Source of the DNA: an uncultured Prevotellaceae bacterium
GTDB lineage: Bacteria; Bacteroidota; Bacteroidia; Bacteroidales; Bacteroidaceae
Length of the DNA stretch: 64,000 bases
Assembly (NCBI GenBank): GCA_900314715.1
Contig: OMWI01000006.1
Location: 1 to 64,000 of the forward strand
Direction of reading: 5' to 3'
Position numbers and translations under genes: made by a program. Each line of letters opens with the position of its first letter. The stretch's first letter is position 1. This document shows positions 26,477 through 34,456 of the stretch, piece by piece. Under the pieces are notes generated by a model. It saw nothing but the letters and a program-made list of their open reading frames with translations. It had not been told where the DNA came from and did no database searches.

Positions 26477-27736
26477 ATGTACGATATCCTGTCTGAAATA
26501 TGGTCTACGGCAAAGCGCAACAAATTGCGTACGGCTCTTACGGGGTTTGCCGTTGCATGGGGAATATTCATGTTGATATTCCTCTTGGGGGCAGGTAACG
26601 GGTTGATAAATGCTACCACGGCCAACAGCAATCGTTTTCTTGACAACTCCATGATGGTAGGTGGCGGCGTTACGTCTAAGCCTTACGACGGATTGAAAGA
26701 GGGAAGGAGAATCAGGTTGAATGACGAGGACATCTCCATGACCGACCGCAGGTTTCAGGAAAACATCGATGAGGTGGGTGCGGAAATCACCCAATCGGGC
26801 GTGGTGATTACCTATGGAGAGAATTACGTGTCGAGCAGCTTGGAAGGTGTGTATCCCAACGAAGCCAAGATTAACAAGATAGAGATGCTATATGGTAGGT
26901 TTGTCAATGAAGTTGACAACTCCCAGATGCGCAAGTCGTTGGTTCTTAGCGAAAACCAAGCCAAGGAACTCTATCGTGGTGATATTTCGATGATGATTGG
27001 GCAAAATGCCAAGGTGGGAAACATCGCATTTAGGATTGTGGGCATTTACAAGAGTGACCAAAGTGCGATGAATGCCGAGGCTTATACGGCTTTCAACACC
27101 GTGCGTACGATGTATAACCGAGGCGACAAGGCTGACAATATCATCTTCACGTTTCATGGCTTGAATAGCATGGACGAGAACGAGGATTTCGAAAAGAGAT
27201 ACCAGTCGAGCTTGAACGTCAATCATCGTGCCGCGCCTGATGACGAGAATGCCACGTGGGTGTGGAATCGCTTTACGCAAAACCTACAGATGAACGTGGC
27301 CATGAATATCATCAGGATTGCGTTGTGGGTGATTGGCATTTTCACGTTGTTGAGTGGCATCGTGGGAGTGAGCAATATCATGCTGATAACCGTGAAGGAG
27401 CGCACGCGCGAATTCGGCATTCGTAAGGCGATTGGTGCCACGCCAGCGTCTATCTTGCGCCTTATCATCGTTGAGAGTATTCTCATCACCACGTTCTTTG
27501 GTTATTTGGGAATGTTGCTCGGTATGGCGGCAAACGAATACATGGACGCTACGCTGGGGCATGATAAGATTGACAATGGTTTGTTCCAACTGACGATGTT
27601 CGTCAACCCAACCGTCGGACTCGATGTTTGCATCGAAGCCACGTTGGTGATGATCATAGCTGGAACGCTTGCTGGATTGATTCCCGCGCGTAAGGCGGCG
27701 CACATTCGTCCGATAGAGGCGTTGCGGGCAGAGTGA
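26477..27736 (+). CDS. MacB-type ABC permease, first of two
   Basis: A 419-residue permease. One N-terminal helix (GFAVAWGIFMLIFLLGAG), a large periplasmic MacB_PCD domain (about residues 45-280), and three C-terminal FtsX-type helices (IALWVIGIFTLLSGIVG, VKERTREFGIRKAIGA, LAGLIPARKAA). The ATPase is a separate protein. Codon use from here to the adaptor gene is richer in G and C at third positions than in the housekeeping genes nearby, as judged by eye. It likely pairs with the next permease as a heterodimer. Confidence 0.93.
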   Translation: MYDILSEIWSTAKRNKLRTALTGFAVAWGIFMLIFLLGAGNGLINATTANSNRFLDNSMMVGGGVTSKPYDGLKEGRRIRLNDEDISMTDRRFQENIDEVGAEITQSGVVITYGENYVSSSLEGVYPNEAKINKIEMLYGRFVNEVDNSQMRKSLVLSENQAKELYRGDISMMIGQNAKVGNIAFRIVGIYKSDQSAMNAEAYTAFNTVRTMYNRGDKADNIIFTFHGLNSMDENEDFEKRYQSSLNVNHRAAPDDENATWVWNRFTQNLQMNVAMNIIRIALWVIGIFTLLSGIVGVSNIMLITVKERTREFGIRKAIGATPASILRLIIVESILITTFFGYLGMLLGMAANEYMDATLGHDKIDNGLFQLTMFVNPTVGLDVCIEATLVMIIAGTLAGLIPARKAAHIRPIEALRAE

Positions 27737-27772
27737 CCTCTCACCTCTCACCTCTAAAATAAATAGAATGAA

Positions 27773-29017
27773 ATGAGAATAGATGTAGATTCATACAAGG
27801 AGATTCTTGACACGCTGACACGAAACAAGGCGCGTTCTCTGTTGACGGGCTTCGGCGTGTTCTGGGGCGTTTTCATGTTGGTTTCCCTCATCGGGGGAGG
27901 TCAAGGACTCAAGGAAATGCTCACAAACAACTTTGAGGGCTTTGCATCTAATTCTGCCATTATCTTTGCTCAACCCACCACCAAACCTTATCATGGATTC
28001 CGAAAGGGTAGAGGATGGAGTATGTCATACCGCGACGTGGAAAGGTTGAGGCAACAAGTGCCTGAGTTGGATGTGGTGTCGCCCAACTTGTCGCATTGGG
28101 GAGCCACGGCTGCTTTCAACGACAAGACGAGCAGTTGTAACGTGAAGGGATTGATGCCTGAAAATGAAAAGGTGGAAGCGCCGCAGATTTATTATGGTAG
28201 GTTCTTGAACGAAATGGACTTGGCTCAGCGACGCAAGGTGTGTGTGTTGGGCAAGAAGGTTTACAAGACTCTTTTCCCTGGCGGCGGAAATCCGTGTGGA
28301 CAGATGATTCGCATCGATTCGATGTATTATAACGTGGTGGGTGTGGATTATGCTTCGGGCAACATCAGCATCAACGGTAGGGCAGAGGAGTCTGTCGTCA
28401 TTCCCATCACGTTGATGCAACAGGCATATAGCCTGGGCGATAGTGTTCACTTGATTAGTGCCACGGCTAAGCCAGGTGTGGTGATGAGCAAGATAGCGCC
28501 TCGCATTCGCGAGGTGGTTGCCCGTGCGCACCATATAGACCCTACCGACGAAAAGGCCGTTACGGTGTTCAATACCGAAATCATGTTTGGATTGGTAGAC
28601 AGCTTGTTCTCGGGAGTCAACTTGCTGATATGGCTCGTGGGAATCGGCACGTTGTTGGCTGGTGCCATCGGCGTTTCAAACATCATGATGGTCACGGTGA
28701 AGGAGCGAACCACCGAGATAGGCATCCGTCGGGCGATAGGTGCCACACCGCAAAGCATTCTCGGACAAATCATGAGCGAGAGTATCGTGCTTACTTCCGT
28801 GGCTGGGATGAGCGGAATTCTCTTTGCCGTGATGATATTGGAAATGCTCGAAATGGCCAACACCACCGATGGCATCGTGGAGGCTCATTACCAAGTGGGC
28901 TTCTGGACCGCTATTGGCGCGGTGGTATTGTTGAGCATCTTGGGCGTATTGGCTGGGTTGGCTCCCGCCGCTCGCGCCATGAGCATCAAGCCCGTAGACG
29001 CCATGCGGGATGAATAG
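27773..29017 (+). CDS. MacB-type ABC permease, second of two
   Basis: A 414-residue paralogue of the preceding permease with the same layout: N-terminal helix (LTGFGVFWGVFMLVSLIGG), periplasmic domain, and C-terminal FtsX block (LLIWLVGIGTLLAGAIGVS, VKERTTEIGIRRAIGA, LAGLAPAARAM). The 36-nt gap from its neighbour contains CCTCTCACCTCTCACCTC, a repeat fragment. A heterodimeric permease is inferred from the tandem pair sharing one ATPase. Confidence 0.93.
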   Translation: MRIDVDSYKEILDTLTRNKARSLLTGFGVFWGVFMLVSLIGGGQGLKEMLTNNFEGFASNSAIIFAQPTTKPYHGFRKGRGWSMSYRDVERLRQQVPELDVVSPNLSHWGATAAFNDKTSSCNVKGLMPENEKVEAPQIYYGRFLNEMDLAQRRKVCVLGKKVYKTLFPGGGNPCGQMIRIDSMYYNVVGVDYASGNISINGRAEESVVIPITLMQQAYSLGDSVHLISATAKPGVVMSKIAPRIREVVARAHHIDPTDEKAVTVFNTEIMFGLVDSLFSGVNLLIWLVGIGTLLAGAIGVSNIMMVTVKERTTEIGIRRAIGATPQSILGQIMSESIVLTSVAGMSGILFAVMILEMLEMANTTDGIVEAHYQVGFWTAIGAVVLLSILGVLAGLAPAARAMSIKPVDAMRDE

Positions 29018-29082
29018 ATAATCAAATGCCGTTCACATTATATATATAATATAGGTGTGGAGGGTTTATAAATAGGAAAGAT

Positions 29083-30213
29083 ATGAAAAAGAATTTCAAA
29101 TTGTTCGTCGCCCTGCTGATTGCGATGGTGTTTATCGGAACGTTCGTGTTCCTCTGGAAGAAATCACAACCGCAACCCGTTGCTTACGAGGAGTTCACAC
29201 CGAAAACGATGGACATCAGCAAGACTACCGTTATCACGGGAAAGATAGAGCCGCGCAACGAGGTGAACGTGAAACCGCAAATCTCGGGTATCATCACGCA
29301 TCTGTACAAGGAAGCGGGCGACCGCGTGCAGGCTGGCGAGGTTATCGCCAAGGTGAAGGTGATTCCCGACATGCAACAACTGAGTTCTGCCGAGGCGCGC
29401 GTGCGTCTGGCCAACATGAACGTGGGAAAGGCGAAGGTTGACTACGACCGCGAAAAGACGTTGTTTGATAAGGGTCTTGTCTCTGCCGACGAGTACGACA
29501 AGATTGCCCATACCTATCATCAGGCGCAAGAGGAGTTGACGGCGGCCAACGATCATCTGCAAGTGGTGCGCGACGGTGTTTCCAAGAGCAACGCCAATGC
29601 CAGTTCTACGCTCATCCGTTCCACCATTACGGGCTTGATATTGGATGTGCCCGTCAAGGTGGGCAACTCAGTCATCCTCAGCAACACGTTCAACGACGGT
29701 ACCACCATCGCGAGCGTTGCCGACATGAACGACCTCATCTTCCGTGGCAATATCGACGAGACGGAGGTGGGACAATTAGTGACGGGAATGCCCATGGAAA
29801 TCACCATTGGCGCTTTGCAGAACCTGAAGTTTGATGCTTCCCTGGAATATATATCGCCCAAGGCGGTAGAGGCGGGAGGCGCCAATCAGTTCGAAATCAA
29901 GGCAGCCGTAAACGTAGGCGGTTCACATTACGTGCGTAGCGGATATAGTGCCAACGCCCAGATAGAATTGGCATCAGCCAAGAATGTGCTCACCATTCCC
30001 GAGAGTGCCATCGAGTTCAGCGGTAACGACACCTACGTGTATGTCATCAAGGGCACGGAAGACAACAAGACCTACGAGCGCAAGAAGGTGCAGACGGGAT
30101 TGAGCGACGGATTGAACATCGAAATCAAGGGAGGCATTGGAGCGAAAGACCTGATTAGAGGTCCGAAAATCGTGAAAGACGACGACGACGAGGATAGCCG
30201 TCACAGCATCTAA
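29083..30213 (+). CDS. periplasmic adaptor subunit (MacA/HlyD family)
   Basis: A 376-residue membrane-fusion protein. One N-terminal anchor (LFVALLIAMVFIGTFVFLW), lipoyl half-motifs KPQISGIITHLYKEAGDRVQAG (split around a hairpin), a coiled-coil hairpin (about residues 105-170), and beta-barrel parts to the end. It would link the MacB permeases to an outer-membrane TolC-like channel, which is not encoded nearby. The C-terminus DDDDEDSRHSI is unusually acidic. The end overlaps the convergent pyridoxal kinase gene by 4 nt. Confidence 0.92.
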   Translation: MKKNFKLFVALLIAMVFIGTFVFLWKKSQPQPVAYEEFTPKTMDISKTTVITGKIEPRNEVNVKPQISGIITHLYKEAGDRVQAGEVIAKVKVIPDMQQLSSAEARVRLANMNVGKAKVDYDREKTLFDKGLVSADEYDKIAHTYHQAQEELTAANDHLQVVRDGVSKSNANASSTLIRSTITGLILDVPVKVGNSVILSNTFNDGTTIASVADMNDLIFRGNIDETEVGQLVTGMPMEITIGALQNLKFDASLEYISPKAVEAGGANQFEIKAAVNVGGSHYVRSGYSANAQIELASAKNVLTIPESAIEFSGNDTYVYVIKGTEDNKTYERKKVQTGLSDGLNIEIKGGIGAKDLIRGPKIVKDDDDEDSRHSI

Positions 30214-31040
30214 ATCACGTGCAAGAAGCGTTCGATGGGAATGCCTCTGTTCTTGTCCTTGTTGTCCTTGTTCAAGTCGATAAGCTTATACACCGCATCC
30301 ATCGCCCTGCGCGTACTCTTCTTCAGCGACACGTCGTTCAGTAAGTTACCGATTAACACGGCAGAAAAGATATCGCCCGTTCCTGGAAAGTGAACGGGTA
30401 TTTCTGTATAAGGCAAGATGAAATACTCACCGTTGTGGTGGTTGAAGCCGATAACAGACGGTTGACCCTCGATGGGAATGCTCGTTATCAGCACCGACTT
30501 GGCGCCAATCTCCCTCAACTTGTCTACCAACACGCAGGCCTCCTCGTGCGTCACGCCAATCTTGTTGTACTTGAATCCCGTCAAGTAACAAGCCTCCGTG
30601 TGGTTCGGGTAAATCAAGTCGGCCACCGAAATCATCTCCTTCATGCTCGCTATCGTGGCAGGCGTAACGCCATTGTACAACTTCCCCTCGTCGCCCATGA
30701 TGGGGTCAACGAACGTGATGGTACCGTTGTGGGCCTGTTCGCGACAATAGTCGGCCACCACCTTCGCCTGTCGCTCCGAGGCGATGAATCCCGTGGCGAT
30801 GGCACCAAACGAGAAACCGAGTTCCTTCCATACGGGAAACACGCCGATGATGTAGTCGGTGGTGTCGAGCAGGTTAAACTTCCCGTAATCCAACGTATTC
30901 GATACGAGCGCCGTGGGCAGGTTGTAAGTGGGAATGCCCATGTACGACAACACGGGAAGCATGGCAGCCGTGGCCACCTTGCCATATCCAGCCATATCGT
31001 TTATCAACAAAATCTGACGGTTGTGTACGTAATTCCCCAT
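30210..31040 (-). CDS. pdxY: pyridoxamine/pyridoxal kinase
   Basis: A 276-residue PfkB-like kinase that phosphorylates pyridoxal and related B6 vitamers in salvage. It begins NRQILLINDMAGYGK, has VDPIMGDEGKLY (about residues 106-117), and the anion-hole GTGDIFSAVLIGNLL near 222-236. The start at 31,040 is preferred over 31,085 because a GGGGAG Shine-Dalgarno-like stretch lies 8 nt upstream and the family starts there. GC-rich like the adjacent adaptor gene. Confidence 0.9.
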   Translation of the reverse strand: MGNYVHNRQILLINDMAGYGKVATAAMLPVLSYMGIPTYNLPTALVSNTLDYGKFNLLDTTDYIIGVFPVWKELGFSFGAIATGFIASERQAKVVADYCREQAHNGTITFVDPIMGDEGKLYNGVTPATIASMKEMISVADLIYPNHTEACYLTGFKYNKIGVTHEEACVLVDKLREIGAKSVLITSIPIEGQPSVIGFNHHNGEYFILPYTEIPVHFPGTGDIFSAVLIGNLLNDVSLKKSTRRAMDAVYKLIDLNKDNKDKNRGIPIERFLHVI

Positions 31041-31127
31041 GTTCTCACTCCCCTTATTGTCCTTTTTGTCTATTGGGTGTCTCATTCTTCTTTTTTGCTT
31101 TCTTGATGTGCTTTCTTATTTCATCTG

Positions 31128-31135
31128 CAAAGTTA
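31128..31135 (-). promoter_or_regulatory. -7 box for pdxY
   Basis: Minus-strand TAACTTTG, giving a leader of about 80 nt to the chosen start. Confidence 0.55.
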
Positions 31136-31249
31136 CAAAAAGTTATTAATTTGCCATATATAGACTAATATTTTTTACAAATGTACCCAATTAGTTGACA
31201 TGATAACCATTTGGATATTTTGATATTGCTAATTTCGAAAGAAAAACTA

Positions 31250-31257
31250 TAATTTTG
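31250..31257 (+). promoter_or_regulatory. -7 box for the small HTH gene
   Basis: TAATTTTG, 62 nt before the ATG at 31,319. Confidence 0.55.
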
Positions 31258-31318
31258 CAATATAATTTCACGTAAATAATTTACAAGTTAAATTATTACC
31301 GCATAAAATAACAATAAA

Positions 31319-31552
31319 ATGTTAGAAATTGGTTTACTAATTAGACAAAAACTAAAAGAGAGGAAGAGAACCATCGTTTGGCTCGCCGATAAACTGTCGT
31401 GTTCTCGCACCAACGTATATAAAATCTTCGACAAGCGTTCTATTGATACGGATTACCTAATCAGAATCTCCGACATCTTAGACTATGACTTTTTCGCATT
31501 GTATAGTGAGGAACTGAAAAAACGGAAACGCGGAATAACTGATAAAACATAA
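31319..31552 (+). CDS. small helix-turn-helix protein
   Basis: A 77-residue basic protein. A XRE-like five-helix fold is suggested by LIRQKLKERKRTIVWLADKL, SCSRTNVYKIFDKRSI (recognition helix) and DYLIRISDILDYDFFALYSEE. The tail KKRKRGITDK is highly charged. It probably binds DNA as a dimer. No partner gene is adjacent; its target could be its own promoter or the unknown genes 700 nt downstream. This pattern of short stand-alone HTH proteins is common near integrated elements in Bacteroidales. Confidence 0.75.
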   Translation: MLEIGLLIRQKLKERKRTIVWLADKLSCSRTNVYKIFDKRSIDTDYLIRISDILDYDFFALYSEELKKRKRGITDKT

Positions 31553-31737
31553 AAAACTACTGCTTGTTATCATTATTCATTCAATGCCATTAACCAACCT
31601 AAAATCAACGATGATTTTCTGAAAAATCATCAATATCCACCATGGTTTATTGCATCTCACGCGAACCAACGCAAGGCCATGGTGCATGTAATAGGCTCTT
31701 CATCATGGCATGATATTCCCTATTTCCCCCCAACGCC

Positions 31738-31796
31738 ATTGGCATCAGCATCTTATAAGACTCATCAGAACCTTATGAGACACTGATGCCATTTTT
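31738..31796 (+). terminator. hairpin with T-run after the HTH gene
   Basis: TGGCATCAG (31740) pairs with CTGATGCCA (31783), followed by TTTTT; inner CTTATAAG/CTTATGAG lengthen the stem. It may terminate the HTH transcript with a 190-nt 3' region. Confidence 0.55.
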
Positions 31797-31829
31797 AATG
31801 GGGAGAGGGGAGCGGGGGCGCGAATGAAT

Positions 31830-31914
31830 GGCCGTAAGTGGCTGTAAAGCATATATTTGCGATTGGTAAACCATATATTTGCAACTGGTAAACCATATAT
31901 TTACAGCATCCAAA
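31830..31914. repeat. 22-bp tandem units
   Basis: TATATTTGCGATTGGTAAACC, about 22 nt, is repeated with small changes (TATATTTGCAACTGGTAAAC, then TATATTTACAGC), flanked by GCTGTAAA and TTTACAGC as inverted ends. Confidence 0.6.
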
Positions 31915-31951
31915 ACACAGTGTTTGCATCTTGTAAAAGATGGCTTGTAGA

Positions 31952-31997
31952 GTCAAAATGCCACATTGCCACATTGCCACATTGCCACATTAAGGTG
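31952..31997 (+). repeat. (GCCACATT)n array, copy 1
   Basis: About four GCCACATT units ending in AAGGTG. The last 23 nt (31975-31997) are identical to 36808-36830 at the end of the VirE/DUF3987-like gene. Confidence 0.85.
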
Positions 31998-32030
31998 TTT
32001 CCGATATGCATCAGCCCCTATATATATGAG

Positions 32031-32068
32031 TTATTATTATATTATATTATAATATAATATAATAATAA
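32031..32068. repeat. 38-bp perfect A/T palindrome
   Basis: The sequence reads identically on both strands over 38 nt and contains only A and T (TTATTATTATATTATATTA plus its inverse). It sits roughly midway between the oppositely oriented arrays at 31,952 and 32,145, so the whole region could extrude as a cruciform. Confidence 0.9.
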
Positions 32069-32144
32069 AATTTAATAATTACAATTTATTGCCTATTACC
32101 TATCATTATCTTTCATATTAAAACCGCGCATATTCGAAGTAGCT

Positions 32145-32181
32145 TAATGTGGCAAAGTGGCAAAGTGGCAAAGTGGCAAAA
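32145..32181 (-). repeat. (GTGGCAAA)n array, inverted copy
   Basis: Four GTGGCAAA units after TTAAT. Read on the minus strand it is TTTGCCAC repeated, then CACATTAAG, the same pattern and end as the arrays at 31,952 and 36,786 but inverted. Confidence 0.8.
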
Positions 32182-32218
32182 TTCCATTGACATGTTTCCA
32201 TATTATGAAAAATAGTCG

Positions 32219-32226
32219 TATCTTTG
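32219..32226 (+). promoter_or_regulatory. -7 box for the unknown gene pair
   Basis: TATCTTTG, 43 nt before the ATG at 32,269. Confidence 0.6.
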
Positions 32227-32268
32227 CAAAACGAAAGAGATACCAACGAAAAGGCTTAATGATTGCTT

Positions 32269-33216
32269 ATGACAGCAGAACAGAAAAATACTTTTTTGAA
32301 GCAGGTGTTTCCAAACCTCCTTCTCGATAAAATCAACGCCATGAGCGATGATGAGCGACAATCCCTTTTATTTGAACAGGCTGAAAGACTGCTTGCCATG
32401 CCCTACAATGGCGACGTTGCACGATTTTATGCCTATACGGTTTTAAAGGATATGGAAGACGGTGAAGTAACCGTTTCGCCTGCCTTTGCCAGCGACGATA
32501 GTCAGTGTGGATGCTGGTTGGTAAGACTTGCCAAACTCTTGGCTGGGCTCCTCAATTCAAACGTGAACCTTGCGCTGGAAGCCTGTGGCTTGCCATTGTT
32601 CACCACGGATGCCGCGCAGACGTTTCCCACCGATGACAAGCATGTTTTCCCCGATGGACCAACGAAGTTCCACGACGACCTCTTGCGCCTGTTTATGCGC
32701 CAGAATCACAAGCCATACGTCTATCTGCCGCTTTATATGGTGAAAGTAATTTGCAAAAGGGCACTCGAATGGGCTATGTGCCACAATCCAGTCATACAAG
32801 ACTATTTCGCCCAACAATTACACAAGTCGTCTTTTAAAGATGATACGGAACGTGATAAGTATAGAGAGGAATGTTGGGAGGCGATGCTCAACATACATAA
32901 TCATCTGGTTTGCGGCAGGGAAAATGGACTTGACGAAGACGGTCAGTTTATCATTGATGCCCTATGGGGCTTTGTGCCTTATCCCTACGAGGATAACTAT
33001 GTGACATGCGCAAAAGAGATTAAAAACGCGGCACAGTCATTATTGCACGAAAGGGACTATCAAGAGAACATGAAAGAATATGTAAAAACCGTATTGGAAA
33101 AAAGTTCTGAAATAGCAGGTGAGCACGATGTGGATTTCGACATCCATGAGTGGAACATATCTTATAGTTATCTGGCATATTGGATAGAATATTATTATGG
33201 CAATCATGTCAAATGA
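32269..33216 (+). CDS. protein of unknown function, first of an overlapping pair
   Basis: A 315-residue soluble protein, not recognised. No signal peptide or membrane helix. It is mostly alpha-helical by composition, with notable clusters CGCWLVRLAKLLAGLL, VYLPLYMVKVICKRALEW and a Tyr-rich C-terminus (SYSYLAYWIEYYYG). The ATG at 32,269 is preferred over an in-frame TTG at 32,263. Its last 20 nt overlap the next gene in another frame, so the two are translationally coupled and probably act together. They precede the VirE/DUF3987-like gene, suggesting they belong to the same integrated element. Confidence 0.75.
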   Translation: MTAEQKNTFLKQVFPNLLLDKINAMSDDERQSLLFEQAERLLAMPYNGDVARFYAYTVLKDMEDGEVTVSPAFASDDSQCGCWLVRLAKLLAGLLNSNVNLALEACGLPLFTTDAAQTFPTDDKHVFPDGPTKFHDDLLRLFMRQNHKPYVYLPLYMVKVICKRALEWAMCHNPVIQDYFAQQLHKSSFKDDTERDKYREECWEAMLNIHNHLVCGRENGLDEDGQFIIDALWGFVPYPYEDNYVTCAKEIKNAAQSLLHERDYQENMKEYVKTVLEKSSEIAGEHDVDFDIHEWNISYSYLAYWIEYYYGNHVK

Positions 33217-34108
33217 CATCATGTATAGCAATCGTGGAGAAAACGAGTGGCGGTCGCCAAGTGCCATTGCCCTTCAAAACCGATTTCACAACAAAGCCGA
33301 TGATCTTTTTTCCTTGGGGAAAATGCAAAAGCGGCTTTGCACATGGATGAAGGAAAAAACCGACTTCTCTGCCTCTGACGTTAATAATATTTCGCGATTC
33401 CTTTTAAGTAGCGAATATGAATTTGCACGAATGCTCCTGCGTTCACGTGCGGAGTCTTTGGGAGAAATAAAGAAAGACGTGGACGACCTCTATCCAAATG
33501 ACAATCCCTTGCAGTTGCTCTATGAAAAACGGGAGAACCTTATAGATGAATTGCTGAAAATCAACTTTGTTTCAAAGTGGGGGAATGCCATTGCCGAAGA
33601 CGACTCCTGGCAAATATTCGCCAGACACATGCCGTGGCACGATGATTATTCTCGGGAAAGCATTAGGCGTTTTTTCCGACTGATAGGAAAAATAGGCATC
33701 ATAACCGACGTGCTTTGCCAAAAGGCTTCTGATTACGGGATAAACGTCGATTATTCACAATTTGACGAATTTGTGCATGAGCAAGAAGTAGCGAGACTGA
33801 CAGACGAACGGTTGGCAAATGCCATCGAGGCATGTGCTGAACATATAAACAGTCATGCAGACTGGGCTGTGGTATATCTTGTGCTTCGCCAATATTATGG
33901 CTGGAACGACGGCATGGAAGAGTTTCAAAGAAGAATCAATGCGCTGAAGTTTACGAAGAAGCTGGTGGAATGCAAGGATGTGGGTAAGAGCATTAACAGC
34001 AAAAAGGGCGGATGGATGAACGACCGTATTGAGAAATGGCCATCCAACAAACAAAAGAAATTTGCCGAAGTATTCATAAAAGCCATTAATTCAGAATTAT
34101 CCAAATAG
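33197..34108 (+). CDS. protein of unknown function, second of an overlapping pair
   Basis: A 303-residue charged, alpha-helical, cytoplasmic protein, not recognised. The N-terminal part is basic and polar; the C-terminal part ends in a basic, Ser/Lys-rich region (SINSKKGGWMNDRIEKW, NKQKKFAEVFIKAI). It may start at 33,197 or at the Met codon 33,206; both overlap or abut the preceding gene. A clear terminator follows. The weak similarity of its C-terminal end to replication or plasmid accessory proteins is not enough to assign a function. Confidence 0.75.
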   Translation: MAIMSNDIMYSNRGENEWRSPSAIALQNRFHNKADDLFSLGKMQKRLCTWMKEKTDFSASDVNNISRFLLSSEYEFARMLLRSRAESLGEIKKDVDDLYPNDNPLQLLYEKRENLIDELLKINFVSKWGNAIAEDDSWQIFARHMPWHDDYSRESIRRFFRLIGKIGIITDVLCQKASDYGINVDYSQFDEFVHEQEVARLTDERLANAIEACAEHINSHADWAVVYLVLRQYYGWNDGMEEFQRRINALKFTKKLVECKDVGKSINSKKGGWMNDRIEKWPSNKQKKFAEVFIKAINSELSK

Positions 34109-34111
34109 ATT

Positions 34112-34140
34112 TCCGTTCGGGTTTCCGAACGGATTTTTTT
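34112..34140 (+). terminator. intrinsic terminator after the unknown pair
   Basis: TCCGTTCGG, loop GTTT, CCGAACGGA, then seven T. It shows the pair forms its own transcription unit, separate from the gene at 34.5 kb. Confidence 0.85.
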
Positions 34141-34456
34141 CGACAAAAAAGTTTCCGAACTTTCCGAATAAATTTCCGATGCATTTCCATTGTTGGGAGT
34201 GCATCGTTTCTTATTGTACTTTTGCGATGTCTTCCGAGATATGCAGCCAAAATGAGAGCTGGCTATCCTTAGAGAAGCGGAAGAATTAGAATCATTGTTT
34301 AATCTGAGACGAATGCCGAGTGAGGAGAATCTCGCGAGTGAAAAGGTACCAATTCAGCACTTCGCTTCATCTCGCAAAAGTTTCATTAAATATGAATAAA
34401 AATTTTAAGAAAAACTTGCTTTTGTCTTACCTGAAAACAAGAAAGGAGGAAACCGT
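34141..34456 (+). promoter_or_regulatory. leader region of the VirE/DUF3987-like gene
   Basis: A -7 box TACTTTTG lies at 34,217-34,224, giving a leader of about 225 nt. The leader has no long frame but contains stop-interrupted stretches and AGAATCTCGCGAG-type inverted bits. Just before the gene is a canonical AGGAGG (34,444-34,449), 7 nt from the ATG. Such strong Shine-Dalgarno sites are unusual in this window and suggest an acquired gene. Confidence 0.5.
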
